Origin: Plantago major
Lineage: Eukaryota; Streptophyta; Magnoliopsida; Lamiales; Plantaginaceae
Direction: 5' to 3'
DNA: 64,000 nucleotides
NCBI GenBank assembly: GCA_026545765.1
Contig: CM048841.1
Coordinates: forward strand, 101,265,352-101,329,351
Part shown: piece after piece, positions 23,801-36,835 of the stretch
Position numbering within the stretch: position 1 is the first letter of the stretch
Layout: the number at the start of each line of letters is the position of its first letter
Program-made: the position numbers and the translations under genes
Notes under the pieces: model-generated
What the model was told of the DNA's origin: nothing
The model's input: the letters and a program-made list of their open reading frames with translations, nothing else
Databases searched by the model: none

Positions 23801-26800
23801 AGCTAATGCAGCAGTTTCGGAGTTAACAATGTCAACCAGACATTTCAGAATATTCTGAAGCTGCAACTCTGAGATCTAGGAGAAGAAAAACAAGAAAAAA
23901 GAGAAAAGTTGAGGCAACTCCGCCACCCAAATCTACAGGAGTCAAACATGCAATGGTTGGAGTAAACAAACAAGAGCAACCCTTTATCAAAATAACTATA
24001 TCAATTAGATTCACAAGCACAAACATGAGAAAGGTCTTGTGCTTTTTTCAAGGAAGTCTTGGTACATATAGGGCACTGATAAATCCAGAGAAAATACATA
24101 TTCCAAGGAAATTTTGCCGTTTAACAAAATTTTAGAATGAAAATTAAAAGAGGTTTTTTCCCTTCAAACCCAATAACCTTCTCCAATCCTTTTCTGCTCT
24201 CTTCCTTCTGGTAGCTAGTTTAGTCAGCTAGCCTCCAGGCCATACAGCACGAAAATAATTTCAAAACAAAATTGCCATATTATTGTTTTTTCTTCATGGT
24301 GTTTTGCCCATAATATTATTAATAATCTATATTTGGGTTGGCTCAGGTTTCTGACATTTGATAAACAGTAAGGGGCAAGGCTTAAAGTATATACTAACTT
24401 TGTTCTCAGACATTTTGTTTGCTTTCGTTAATCTAAGGCTAATTGATCATGAAGGGTCTATTTGACAATTACCAACTGCTTACACTGGATTTAGATATTT
24501 CGCTCTGGATTTACCATTACCATAAAGTATATACTTCGGACAAATTTAATCAGAGAAAAGGCCCATGAGTAAGAGGAAAAGTCTATGCTTTGTGGGCCAA
24601 ATCCGAAAATCCATTATCTGGAACACACAGGAATAAGAAAACAAAGAACGAGAAGAAACAAATGGATACATTAAGCGGACGGACAAAAACAAGGAAACGG
24701 TAACATGATAAAAAGTTCAAAAAATTGCAACTTGGAAAACATCTGGAGTTTGGACATGCCTAATTTTTGTTGGAGAGACAGTATGTTTTCATAACTTCCA
24801 TTGGAATTTGACAAAAAGTATGCCCCGACATGCATAGTAGCCATTTCCAAAGTGGGGGAAACTTTAAACCTATTTGGTTCTGTAAGTGAAATACACTCAC
24901 CCAATCACATGCTCATCTTCTCATTGAGCTCCGCATGGGATTTAAGAGTAAATTATATAAATAATTAGAAATTTAGAAAATATAAGGTGGAATGACATAT
25001 AGTTAATAATGTATGAGAGACAAAAAATAAGGTAGGAAAGATAATGAATAAAGTAGGATAGAGATTTTCCACTTCAGGTATGGGAAGATAAGACTGGGAC
25101 AAACAAAGAACGGAAGTGGGAAGATGAGATTGCGCAGAGGGAGTATAATATAAGGATGTTTTAGATTCATGTTCACTGCAAAGATCAGCCACATATTACA
25201 CACAAAGAGGAGCTTACACGGGGGGTTCCCAGCATACAATTTGCTGTGACATATCCCAAAGCACATAGCTGTCCATGTTGAGTTTCGAACCTATATATGC
25301 AGGTTGGTCAGTCACTTAGACAGCAATAGAATGATGAATTAACCTATGTGGATGACAGTGAAAATACCTTAGTTTTTGTGGTCCAGCGATTGAAGATAAC
25401 AGTTCACCAATAAGTTCATTCAAAGAAGATACAGGGTGAGTAGAGGAAGCTAGTCCGAGTAAACGAGCAACAGATTCACGAGTCTCATAATCCAAATGAT
25501 TGAGAAATTGCTTAAGCCATAGAACTTTCTGGGAGTAGCGAGATGCTATCATCTGCCATCCATAAGACAAAAATCAGAAAAGAAAATTCTGATATATTAT
25601 GGAAAGGAAACTAGATCAAAAGAAATGGTGTGCAAGTCATGTTTCTTCCATTGAACAAATCTACCTCAGGAAAGTTAGATCCCACAGTGACAATTGCCCG
25701 GGAAGCTGCAGCGTGCAACTCAATAGACCCTTCATAGGCCATGGCATGTTCCAGAAGTAAACATAATCTATCCACTGATTGTAAGAAAGAGTCTTCAGAT
25801 GGCCTTGTCTTTAACACCTCGGCCTCAAAACACTTCAACAAGAACTTTATCATCGCGGCATAAGTTTTGGATGGAAAAAGAAGCTTAGTGTCGCCTACTG
25901 CACTAGCATTTAGTATAGCTGGTTGCTGCTCAAGTATAAAATTTAGCATGTCTGAAAGTTGTGGGTATTCAGATGAGATGTTCTGCAAAACAGTCTTCCT
26001 CTGCTCTTCACCAGGAAATAGACCTTCTAATGCCATTTCCCTGCATGTTAATGAAGTGTTGCTTGTTCAATGAAAGCATGTCAAAGAAGAAAATACATTG
26101 TATCATATGGCATCATCTAGGTGTTTGCATTTAAAAAATATAAGAAAAGAAAAACAGAAAAGCCAAATTAGATGTGCTTCTAAAAATCTTTTCTCTCACT
26201 TTCAATTTTAAATGACTAAGTTTGCTATTACTCTCTTCATTATAACAACAAAAAAGTGCAGCAGGAAAGGAATGGAGTCCCTCTTCGGTTGCTGCCTTTG
26301 TGATGTGTCCATATCCTCAGAGAATTATATATTCTTCTAATACTTGTTCATGCAGGGAAAACATGAACTGGGGTGAGGAATTATCTAAAATTAAACATCA
26401 AACAATAACTGAGTGAAACTGCAACAGCACAAGTGGCAGTAGAAACAAAATAGGCTTTTGTTATTCGCAATTGCAAAATCCTTCAAAACAGCAGTAAGAA
26501 ACATTATGTCCTCAGTCTAACCCAACTGATCAGTAACTCATCCAAGAAATTAAGAGAAATGCACATTCAATTTCATAATTTGTACTTCATAGTACTTAAC
26601 CACTTTCATAAATTAATTATTCTTTTACACTGAAATGAACAACAGACAAGGACTATTCTGATTGCAATTCAAGGTGATTCATGGAATCCTATAGAAGCCA
26701 CGAATTGATATAAGAAAGTCGAGCTACCTTATATCCAGTTTTGAGTCTGCAGCTCCAAGCATGCAAATAAACCGGCTCGGACAATGCTTCAAGTCAAACA

Positions 26801-29800
26801 AGGACACAGCCCATCTTACAGCACAAAAGCGTACTTCACTTTGTTCCTAATGCTCCAAACATAAGAACAGATTAATTCTTTGTGAAAGATCAAGCTCATT
26901 TTTAAAAAGTTGAGGAACATGACTTATGACTACGAGTACAGAACAGGGAGAAGCATATAGATGCATATACCACTTGTGAATTCCGCAACAAGAGCATCTC
27001 CACATCCTTCAGCACATTTGAGGGGGCATCCTGAGGCTCAAACAAAACCGCAATCACAACAGATTTAAATACGGAATTAAAACTCAAAAAAAGAAAATTC
27101 ATCAACAATCAATATAAAACCTTGTATGCAACAGCAAGGGAACTTGTTGCTTCTTGAATAACCAGGCGAAGATACTGGGACTCAAGCTTCAAAGCATCGA
27201 AGAGCCGAACAGCCACATCAATTTTATCTCTAAAATGGTGACCGCCATAACATCATTAATATATATAGATTGGCAACGCGAAGAGTAAGGATGACTAAAT
27301 TAGTAAATTAAGTACCTATACAGTTGAGGCATCCGTTGTGCAAGCGATCCAATTGCTTGAAAACAAAAACTTCTGGTCTCCCTGGCAACAGAATCTGCAT
27401 GCATGCATGGCATGATGACAGTTAGAACAACCAACCGCTTCATGTTAACAACAATTCGTTCCATTTCCTCTAGATAAAGTAAGAGCAAAAGGTTTAACAA
27501 GCGTAAAAGGACAGGCCTGAATCCACCGACGGGGAATTATCCAACGTTTTCAGGATTCCAGTAAGAATTATAGGGCCCATCAGCTTCAGTTGATCAATTC
27601 TAGCCTGCAACATGACAGAAATACATGATGGGGAAAAGGCATTCAGCTATAACAAGTTCAAACATTTATTGTCAAGTGTCAACACATCAAAACGGAGAAA
27701 TTTGGCTCATAGTGAAGAACCACTATGGATTATGGAAAACTCCGAAGACCCCATACTAAGAAGTAAGAACTATCAATAACTGTAACTGTTTTGGTTAATA
27801 AATGCCAGCATTGAAGGCAAACATGGTCATCATCAAATAGTGACAAAAACTGATATATGCACAACTTTACATACGTCCATAAGTCACATTAAGAATGAGA
27901 AGTCTTTAGTTTGTACTTCAGACATCAAGAAAAGGGTTTATATTTCTTCTGCAGTAGAATCAACTAACAAGACACTCTTTGGATGTGAGACAATTAATTA
28001 GCTCAACTAGTTCAGCTGAGTACTGTCTTTTAGTTGCACAATGAACATTCGTATGATTAAGCTGAAAATGCTAAGGATTTTATAATGCAGCAGACTTATA
28101 TGAGTGAATCATTTACATACATATAGGGTACACGCACATGCATCACACTTATCAGAAAGCACAAATGCAGAAACAAATAGTAATATAAAAACAACTCCTC
28201 CCTCTGGTGTATGCCTTAGTAACTAAATACAAACTCTCTGGTGCACTCCATACCCAGCTGCTAAATACAAGAACTAATTTGCATGTGAAACATATTGTGA
28301 TCCGCTTACATGTTTAAAAACCCAAACAGTGAACTCCATACCCAGCTGCTTCAACCTGGATGAGGAGTCAGTTCCTACAATAGAGTAAAAAACAAAATTA
28401 GCCATAAAAGAGAAAGAGAATACAACAACATATAAAGACAAAGTCTAGGTTCAATGTAGTTGGTTCTATGTGTATTTTCATGATTATGTCTTAAAACCAC
28501 ACCGTTCCAAAGTGACGAACATCCAGTAACTTCTGGCATGTGAGCTAGCACACTGGTGGCATTGAAAGTTAGAAACTAAATCTTTTTCAACTGAAACTAC
28601 GTTATCTCCATAATAAGGAAAGGAAGGGGTAGCCACTAGCCAGTGACAACCTTTGAACTGGAGAAAATACGCAAAACAAGTCCAAGCATGTAAAACACTC
28701 TTGATTATTCAAATATAGGCGAGACAGATATAAAATTCAGCTTACCAAATATGCAACCGAAAATGCATTGCAAAGTAGATGGGAAACTGTTTGCTGCAGT
28801 AATTGATCGGCAGAAAATAGACATCAACCTAACTCTCAAAGGTAAATTTGCTGGTTGGACTTTAGATTCTGGAGCAAGATTTTCGGAACTAGCATTTCCT
28901 ACATGTCATGGAACAGATGTTCAAGTCCTTCCTTTTGCCAAACAAATCCATTATCTGACAAGGAGAGATCTTCCCTACCATTAAATAATAAAAATAATTT
29001 TCTGATCAGGTTCTCGTTCTCTAAATTTACACCAGATGCATTCTTCTTCAATAAAGTCTCCGCTCGTCTGAGAACAGATTCCTGACTAGAGAGGACAGAA
29101 CAGACAAATACCGTCAAATTGAAATACTTCCGGAAAGCAATTACATTCAGAAGAAAGCGTAAACCAAGAAGAAATTAACAAGTACCTATCTGAACATGCA
29201 GCAATGTACAAAGGATAAATATGTTCAGCTGGCAGCTCAAGAGCTTCAATAATATTCAATATTCCTGACTACAGCAAATATACGAATTAAAATATATCAG
29301 AATAAGCACTGAAGAATATGATGCTAAATGTTCATAAAATTATGGCCGATGGATTAGCACACAGTACTATCAAATATTCTTACCTTGCGATTGCGAAGTG
29401 TATCTCCATGCAGTGGTTGTTTTCCAGTAACTCGTTCATATTGGATTACTGAAAGCCCAGCTGGACATCCTCCACTGAAAAAACCAGCTTCCATGATTAA
29501 AGAATGACCTCATTGTTCGAGTTAATTACAAAAACATAAATTTATTGGGTATAAATCAAAGTATGATCTAACCTCTGAGAGGAAGACTGATACAGAATAG
29601 TCTGAAGACAAAAATCAAGAAATATCTCAGAGTCCTTAGAACCAATCAGCATCCTATATTTTGAGACAACTTCATCGCTGATTTGAGATGAATGGCATTC
29701 ACCAATAACCTAAAAATGAAATTATAAATGTCACTCCATGCAACAGCTACAGAGACGACAAACTAAATATAGATGTGACATTGAGAGCTGCAGCACATTT

Positions 29801-32788
29801 TCACTTTTCAGGGTTCTGCTTGAAACACAAAAGTGAAAAATGAAAACAGCACTCAGGCCTCAGCCACTCACCCACACTTGCTAGGACTTAGGTCAACCCA
29901 AATGCCGGAGAATAACTGATCTGCACACATTCTTTTAAAAAATTTCATCCAGAAGAGCACGCTAAAATAGTAATAGTACTTATTTTACACTGATACGGGA
30001 ATTTCCAATGAAACAATGTCTACTTTCATGCATAACATGTGAAAATTACTACAGTCTAACTGTTTAATCAGCTATATATGCAAGATCATTACAATTTGCT
30101 TTAGGTTTATGTATAGAAGTTAACTTATAGAGCTATCTCTTGGCGAATTCCGATGAATCGGTGGGAAACATATTTTACAGGCACGGCAAGTAACAAACTG
30201 TTTTTCTTGAGAGTGATTTGGGTGTGTATAGGCAACGAATTGGGGAAATATACTGTGCAACAGAAGCTCTGCATGTGAGGTTTCAATATACAGCAAATCA
30301 CCATGCAATATTATGATAAGGAATGGCATACTTGGACACTAAGATTACCAAGCAGAACCATTGTTATAGAGGGAAAGCTCTGGAGGTCCGCATAAGTTGT
30401 TGCGTGTTTAATGCAGAAGTTTTAACTTGGGTTCACCATCTGAAGTCCTGAGAATGATTGGGGCTCAAGACCACCTGAAGTTTGGCAGATGACTGGTGAA
30501 ATAGCTAAGTCTCAACTCTCAGGTGATACTATAATAAAAATATATACCTGAAGATACATTAACTACAAAGGGGCTCTGATATAGTTTAAAGAGGGGCATA
30601 GTATTTAAACTAATACTTGTAATTAAGACCATAGTCATAAGTGATGCAAGAACAGGAAATCTCTGAATACAAAACGGATTATACTTAGAAAAATACCTTT
30701 GCTGTAATTCTCAGTAAAATGTCCTGATGTTGGATTGGCAGCTTTGAAATGTTAGCTAAAAATTCAGGAGCTATCATTTGTTTTTCCTGCAGCAATATGA
30801 GAATTCAGTATAACAAGCAGCTTTAGTTACACAACAATCAACTATCTAATAATAAGCGCAGACCTCGTTGTGGGTTCGATCAATTGCCATCTCGATGTAC
30901 ACAATGCAAAAGTTTCTAACCATCTGGGCAGAAGCTGATTCCACATACAACTTCCATAAATCAAGCAAAGGTAGACCAATGTCCAGCTGATGCTTTACTC
31001 TTTTATTTACATGGCTCAGGACTTCAATAACCTAAAAGGCGGAAACAGTCAGGAACAATTTATAGCTGACATCACTACAAGTTAAATTACGAAGTTGTGA
31101 AATAGGATTGAACCAGAAATTCCAAAACAATATAGGACTAATTTCGAATGAGTCTTGACTCAATCTCATTCAAAATTCTCCACTTTTTCCATCTTTTTTT
31201 TTTTTTTTGCTCAAAATTCGACTGGAATCACACACCTAATTAGAACCCTAAAACCCATCAAACATCACTCTTATACTACTCTTACTTTTACTTTTTTTTT
31301 GAAAAGTAATCAAGAAGGTTTTATTAAAAAAAAAAAAAAACTGATGATACACGGGAAGTGAACTACAGCAGGTCAGACAAAAAAAAAAAAAGAGACTAGC
31401 ACTATCAGGTAATGGATTAACTGCAGCCCCATTAAACCAGTACAGTAGCAAACCAAAGAAATTCCTCAAAATCTTCCAATCCGGGTTGGAAACATCCTTG
31501 AAACATGTATTATTCCTTTCAATCCAAATACTCCAAACCAAACAACCTGGGATAAAATTCCAAAGAGTTTCCTTATCTTTATCTCTGAAATTCCACAACA
31601 TACTTTCTGTCATACAATAACACCACAAATAACCTTGATTCGGCTCACAAAACCAATCAAAGATTCCAATCAATCACAGTCAATTCAATCCAAATGGAGC
31701 CTTAGATCCAACTGCTTCATTTAGATAAAAATAGACTAGAATAAGATAACCAACAACAATATATCACGCGAAGCATTTTAACATGTGGTTCAGTGTGTAA
31801 CTCATTCAAGAAGTCACAGAATCTATCAACCGAGCAGTAATAGATCCATCAGCTCCTCAATATTTTTCTATAGCCAAATGGAGACAGTAACACATGATTA
31901 ATACGGACAATGATTATAAATATCAGGTCTGCACATTAAGAGAATATTAACCAAGTCCCTCCAGTGCACTTAGATTTTCTCGAACCTAATCATTTTGTAG
32001 CATATTCTTTCAATTACCAATTAAGTCCAACCAAATCAAATCATATGAAAAAAATTTAAAAAAACACAGGTAATTCCTACTTCATTTTACAAAAAATGAT
32101 CGTGTTCAGTAACAGAATGCCAATATTCACTAAACTTGCTCTCAGCTACAGCAATCAACAGCTCAACTCCCTCCCACGCAACTTGAACAACGGAGGCTTC
32201 ATTCTCATTCTTCAGCAACATGGAAAGGAAAAATAAGCATAAATATACTTTGGACCAAGACGCTAGTAAAACCGACGGAAACCGAAACCAAATTCAGAAC
32301 CGATTCCAACTAAAACAAACCAACCATATATGATACTTTAACTCCTCCACCAAATCACGCCCGATTCTAGTTAACCTTTTATGAGAGGTAAATAAGAAAG
32401 CTAATTCATCAATACTGCAGTCCAGGATTGAATTCACCAATTCGAGAAGCAAAATCACACCTAAATAAGCGCCCTAGCATCTAAATTCTCGTTACCACAA
32501 GTCCTAACTGCAATTACCTAATACAGCAACTGGTACAAGTAAAACGAAACACACGAAAAATTAACAAAGCAAAGACGAGTATACTTTGTTTCGGAGAGGA
32601 GCTGAAGCAGATGCGAGAGAGGCAATGGATAGAGGAAGAACTCTGGCGAGCAACTCTTGCAGCTTGGAGTCATCGCACAGTGCCAAACGAGTCAGCATTC
32701 TGTCCAGCAGCTCCTCTTTCTCGTCGTCTGTTTTGCCCGACAGTGTGGCAGTCCACCAGCCTAGGGTAGATGAGGTTGATTCCGCCAT
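14820..32788 (-). CDS. ECM29: ECM29 proteasome adaptor/scaffold, HEAT-repeat protein (35 coding exons, 1823 aa)
   Basis: ECM29 binds the 26S proteasome and helps couple or check core and regulatory particles. It is recognised from its N-terminus (LDRMLTRLALCDDSKLQEL), the ECM29 block (RLKQLGMEFTVWVF) and the HEAT-rich C-terminus. Exons, 5' to 3': 32788-32585, 31031-30864, 30786-30697, 29709-29573, 29474-29384, 29268-29186, 29085-28979, 28898-28746, 28374-28310, 27604-27517, 27394-27316, 27229-27121, 27030-26971, 26846-26728, 26040-25665, 25552-25368, 25290-25218, 23875-23722, 23607-23438, 23247-22903, 22285-22118, 22028-21735, 21459-21283, 21183-20920, 20756-20658, 20475-20291, 19437-19102, 18505-18352, 18187-18077, 17021-16854, 16245-16122, 15733-15575, 15482-15370, 15287-15228 and 15023-14820. 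They total 5472 bases in one frame, so the gene looks intact. All introns are GT..AG except the one after 27517, which appears to be GC..AG. The first intron (1.55 kb) contains a LINE remnant. Confidence 0.93.
31194..31680 (-). mobile_element. LINE 3' fragment in ECM29 intron 1
   Basis: A minus-strand frame of about 140 codons (31673-31248) contains the hallmark end of plant LINE reverse transcriptase ORFs: WNFIPGCLVWSIWIERN followed by F and a W...L..F spacing. Downstream on the same strand comes a poly-A run of about 15 bases (T run at 31194-31208 on the plus strand), as expected for a 5'-truncated LINE copy. The catalytic reverse transcriptase domain is absent. The fragment has the same orientation as ECM29 and lies wholly inside the intron. 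I could not fix the target-site duplication. Confidence 0.75.
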
Positions 32789-34177
32789 GGTTGCAGGTGT
32801 TTTTCTTCGTTTGATCTCTCCGGTGAAATGAATGAGGTGCTGATTTTGAATCGAGTTGAGTTGTTTTGTTTCGTTTTGCTATGGCTTGCTGGAGAGGAAA
32901 GGGAGAACTTACGGGTCGGGCATTTGTGTTCGGGTATTTGTCGGGTCGGATACTTTGTTGAAACGTTACCAACCGGGTTTATTAGATGGTAGCTCGCAAC
33001 TTGCAATCCTCTCGTATATGTGACCCACACGCCTCATTAGGAGTTTGATATTGTGTACCAAATGTAGCGTACCTTAGCATCCAAAACCCATCAAAACATC
33101 ACTCATGAACATAGATTGATCAAATGAGATCTCCTCAGTTATAACGGTATATTTTTCTAAACTTAGACCTATTTCTCCTTTGCTCGTAATTTTTCTTACC
33201 ATTGATATCATGCTTTTTGTATACACCTCCTCTTAACATGCGTGACTTAAGCATCATCCTTAGAATAAATGCTACCACCCCGAGATTATTTTCGATGAAG
33301 GTATTTGGTTTTAGAATCATTCACAACGGTATGAGAATTAATTCTCTATAATATACTTAATAGCATATATGTATTTCGTATAAGATATGAGGTGTGGGGA
33401 GTGGGAGTAAATAAATGATGCAGTCAAACATGCAATGGTTGAACGAAATTGGACATCAACCAACAAACATAAACCAAGCTCGATAATCCACGACGTTGGA
33501 TCAGGTCATCTTTCAGTCGATTTATCCTCCATGCACGTGAACTAATAAGACCACCAATGTATACGAAATACAAATCCACTAACACCACAAAGGAAGAAAA
33601 AGAATAATGACGCAGGAGAATATAACAACAACCACTGAGGTTTATGTTCGGTTTCTCTGTTGGCTTATGCATTCACGCATGAGTTGACAAGAGTAATTGT
33701 TCGACACACAAGTAGTCATAGTGTTTTTCTCCTCTGATAAGCGTTAGATTAATGGGCTTCTATGTTGGGCCTACTAACCGACTACAATAATTACAGGTGT
33801 GAAGTTAAAAATGTTATTCAACATATATATTTAGAAGTTAGAACTCATTATCTTTTCAGTGTTCGCCTAAAAATGTCATATGGGCATCATAAATGTATAG
33901 CTCGGTACTTATAGATGGTTCGCTTTTTTCAGTATGTATTTCCATCGGAATATAAATCAATAAAATAAATTACTCTATTACATGTAATTAATATACATAT
34001 ATGTCTCCAAAATATATATATATATATATGATCTCCTCTCATTCCCATATGCCTATTTTCTACCATTTGTTCAAAACAATACAAGTGGAAAATATACATG
34101 AAACCACAAATTATTCAAGATCTAATACAACCCATGTATGAGGAAGAAAAATGAAGCAATAGGATATGAATTAAAGA
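32789..34177. other. ECM29 5' flank and intergenic DNA
   Basis: This stretch holds the ECM29 promoter and 5' UTR (adjacent to 32789) and the 3' flank of the early nodulin-like gene (near 34177). Short open frames here overlap one another and show no domain. A (TA)n microsatellite lies at about 34012-34028. Confidence 0.6.
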
Positions 34178-35684
34178 TCAGTTAACAAGAAAATAGCCTG
34201 CTAATAACAATACTCCAGTACACAACCTTACACCAAAAGACCTATAAACCTCAATTAATGAAACTGCACCTGAAGGTTGATCTTCTTCTAAGCTATCACT
34301 AGGATCCGCACGGGCCGGGCCCAAGGTAAACGTCCCCGAGCCATCATCACCCGATTCTGGGCTGGCAGCGGGAGAATCGGCAGACGGGCTTGCCATGCTC
34401 GCTGGCAGGCCCTGGCCACGTGTCACATTAATGTTGAAGTGTTGACCGTTCTTACACTGGTCCCCGTCGTAGTCGCCTGAGAAAAAGTATGTGGGTCCAA
34501 CTTTCATCAAGGGCACAGCCACCGAGATGGAAACTGGGGTAGTAGCCGAAGGATTTGAGGATGACCATTGGGTAGTGTCATTCTCTACACTGTCATCGTA
34601 GTTGCACTGACTGTAGGTGGTGAAGTTGTATGTTTGGACGACCGAGTGATTATTGTCTGTGTTAAAAACTGCAGGTACAAGAACAATAAAGTGTTATTTT
34701 ACCGTTTTAATTTGTACCGTACAACACATAATACACGTGATGTGTCACTGGAAGACGCTTTAAAAAATAATCCAGGATTGGCAAATGTCTCATTAGTTTT
34801 TCCTTTTCTCATGTGATGACCCTTTGCCAAACTAAGAAGGCACCCTATCAATTAATGCAGTGCTGTTTTTTCCAGCACAAACTCACTTATCAAAGTTACC
34901 TCATAACTACAAGGATGATTGACCTTAAGATTCTCCAGGAAACAGCTGTCAGAAGCTGTACTTGTCAAATTATCTCTGGATTTTGACAAGGAATAAACTT
35001 ACACATCTGTCAGAATTTGGATTTTGTGACCATGAATTCTCCCTCACATGCATCTAATCAAAATACAACCATATGAACACTAATCGATCGAAACCCGACT
35101 TTTTTAAGTCGGCGTGGCATGGTTAGCCTATGATATAATCACCCAAAAGTTCTCATACTAGTTGGTGGACTAATTATATACTTTCTAGCCCACTCACCCT
35201 AACCGATGTAGAATGGATGTATTAATCAGATATGCAACAAAATGCAGTTGAAAACTTTGATCTGATCATGAATTCGTGATAAAGATAAACCCCATAAATT
35301 GATCAACAAATTGGATTAAGAAATCTATCAAACACACAGAATCATATCTCCATTTGATCAACAGCAACATTACCAAGATTCCAAGAAGAACACAAATTTG
35401 TCCATACTACAAAAACAGAGAAATCGAAAAACAGAACAATAAAAACAGAGTAATGTAAGCAAAAGAGTACTTTACTTACTGAGGAAATCACCAAGGCCGA
35501 ATGTTTTACCAGCAGCCCATTTCTGGTAATCAATCTTGGGATTCTCAAGCGAGTCGTACCAACCCAGTGAGTCACCCACCGTGTAGTTCTTGTACCCTTC
35601 AACAACACCTGTACAAGATGATAAAAGAAAGAATGAAACACAGAACAGAGTCAAGAAACAGAGCTTATGAGCCCTGTTCTCCAT
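34178..35684 (-). CDS. Early nodulin-like protein, phytocyanin domain, probable GPI anchor (231 aa)
   Basis: The two exons are 35684-35480 and 34668-34178, separated by an 811-bp intron after codon 68, first base. This is the usual phytocyanin intron position. Residues 1-29 form a signal peptide (KLCFLTLFCVSFFLL core). The plastocyanin-like domain follows (YTVGDSLGW; NHSVVQTYNF; C...C pair at YSQCNY and DQCKNG). The copper-ligand Cys that follows the YFF motif in true cupredoxins is Ser here, and the downstream His is not at the usual spacing. The protein therefore probably does not bind copper, which is typical of the early nodulin-like class. A Pro/Ala/Ser-rich stretch (PASMASPSADSPAASP) suggests arabinogalactan glycosylation, and the hydrophobic C-terminus (GVLLLAGYFLV) suggests a GPI anchor at the plasma membrane. 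An in-frame ATG two codons upstream (35690) is possible; I chose the one with the better context (AAAATGG). Confidence 0.92.
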
Positions 35685-35690
35685 TTTCAT

Positions 35691-36724
35691 TCTTGTTTTG
35701 AGAGAGTAAATTTGCAAACGTACGAATTGTTTGTGGGAAGTGGGAACAAGATTATATATTGGGATTTTTGAGATTGACAATTTGGGCTAGAATAGGTTCC
35801 AGCTATGTTCCTTTGGTGTACTCTCTTTATCACTCAATAAAGTAATGTAGTGGTTATGCTAGATGCTAATACCCTACGTACTGCAAAATGTTTCTCACTT
35901 ATTTTTAGTAATAAAAAAATAATAAATAATGTAAACAATATAAGTCGTATATAATAAAATTAAATTTGTACTAATTTGTGGGGTTTACTTTTTTAACATT
36001 TTGATAATTAGAATATATTAATTGGACATGTATAAGATGAAAGTGAGATAAGTTTAGCGGGACGAAATAATTATTTTGTATGATGTAGGGTAAGGGGTAT
36101 ATATCTGTCTCTCAGATATTTGAAGGGGAAAAACAAGATATATGCCGACACGTTGCAAACTGGTACTGTACTTTGATTTGTGAATTTTGTCCTGGTGCAT
36201 TTTACTGCTGCTTTAAAGGTTTTATAAATGAAGGTCCAATGTATTGCTACAAAACAAGAAATAAATAATGATCCTATCTTGATGTGGAATTGTCTATCCT
36301 ACACAAGTATAGTCCCGAATTGGACACCGTAAAAACTTTCAAGCTTTTTGAGTTTAACTTATCATTGATTGAGTACCGATTTTAAGTGTAGAGTAATAAA
36401 AGTACGAGATATCGTATATGATGAATAAACAGAATTGAGATTGATAAAAATAATAAGAAATTAAATGTTGAAAGTTGAGATTAAAACCGAGGGATATATG
36501 ATGCTTGGATTGAGTCGAGTTGGATTTTGAGCTCTTGAATACGAAATTTCAACTTTATTAATTTCCACATGCTTGAGTTAATCTCGAAGGGCTCATACAG
36601 TACATTACTTATTATTAAAGTCATTATTACAAAGTGTTTAATATGGAGTAGCTTACATTCTGGAAAGCTACTACATGAGAAGTGGTCTGTGAAGTAGCTT
36701 GAATAAATTTGGAGATGGAAAGTA
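35691..36724. other. Intergenic DNA, possibly a decayed Stowaway MITE
   Basis: No gene is visible. From about 35870 to 36075 the sequence resembles a decayed Stowaway element: a right part reading TTTAGCGGGACGAAATAA is close to the usual end. The left end is too degraded to pair convincingly. Confidence 0.35.
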
Positions 36725-36835
36725 AGGCTATGTTATCTTCAATCGAATCAATTGAATCAGTATAAAATATATAAAAGCAGAATCGAATTGAATCGAATCA
36801 ATCGAATGAAGTTTTAATTTGAATAGAACAGAGCC
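36725..36835. mobile_element. Short MITE (111 bp) rich in GAATC pentamers
   Basis: The left end is AGGCTATGTT and the right end AACAGAGCCT, whose complement AGGCTCTGTT matches at 9 of 10 positions. The inside is made mostly of GAATC/AATCG pentamers in imperfect array. AAGT occurs on both sides (36720-36723 and 36836-36839) and may be a target duplication, offset by one base from the inverted ends. The superfamily is unclear. Confidence 0.6.

Noticed and set aside
33424-33672. Minus-strand 82-codon open frame
   Set aside because: It has no recognisable domain, no splice partners and no similarity to the neighbouring genes.
35870-36075. Stowaway MITE
   Set aside because: Only the right-hand end looks convincing. 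I noted it as a possibility in the intergenic entry rather than as a separate element.
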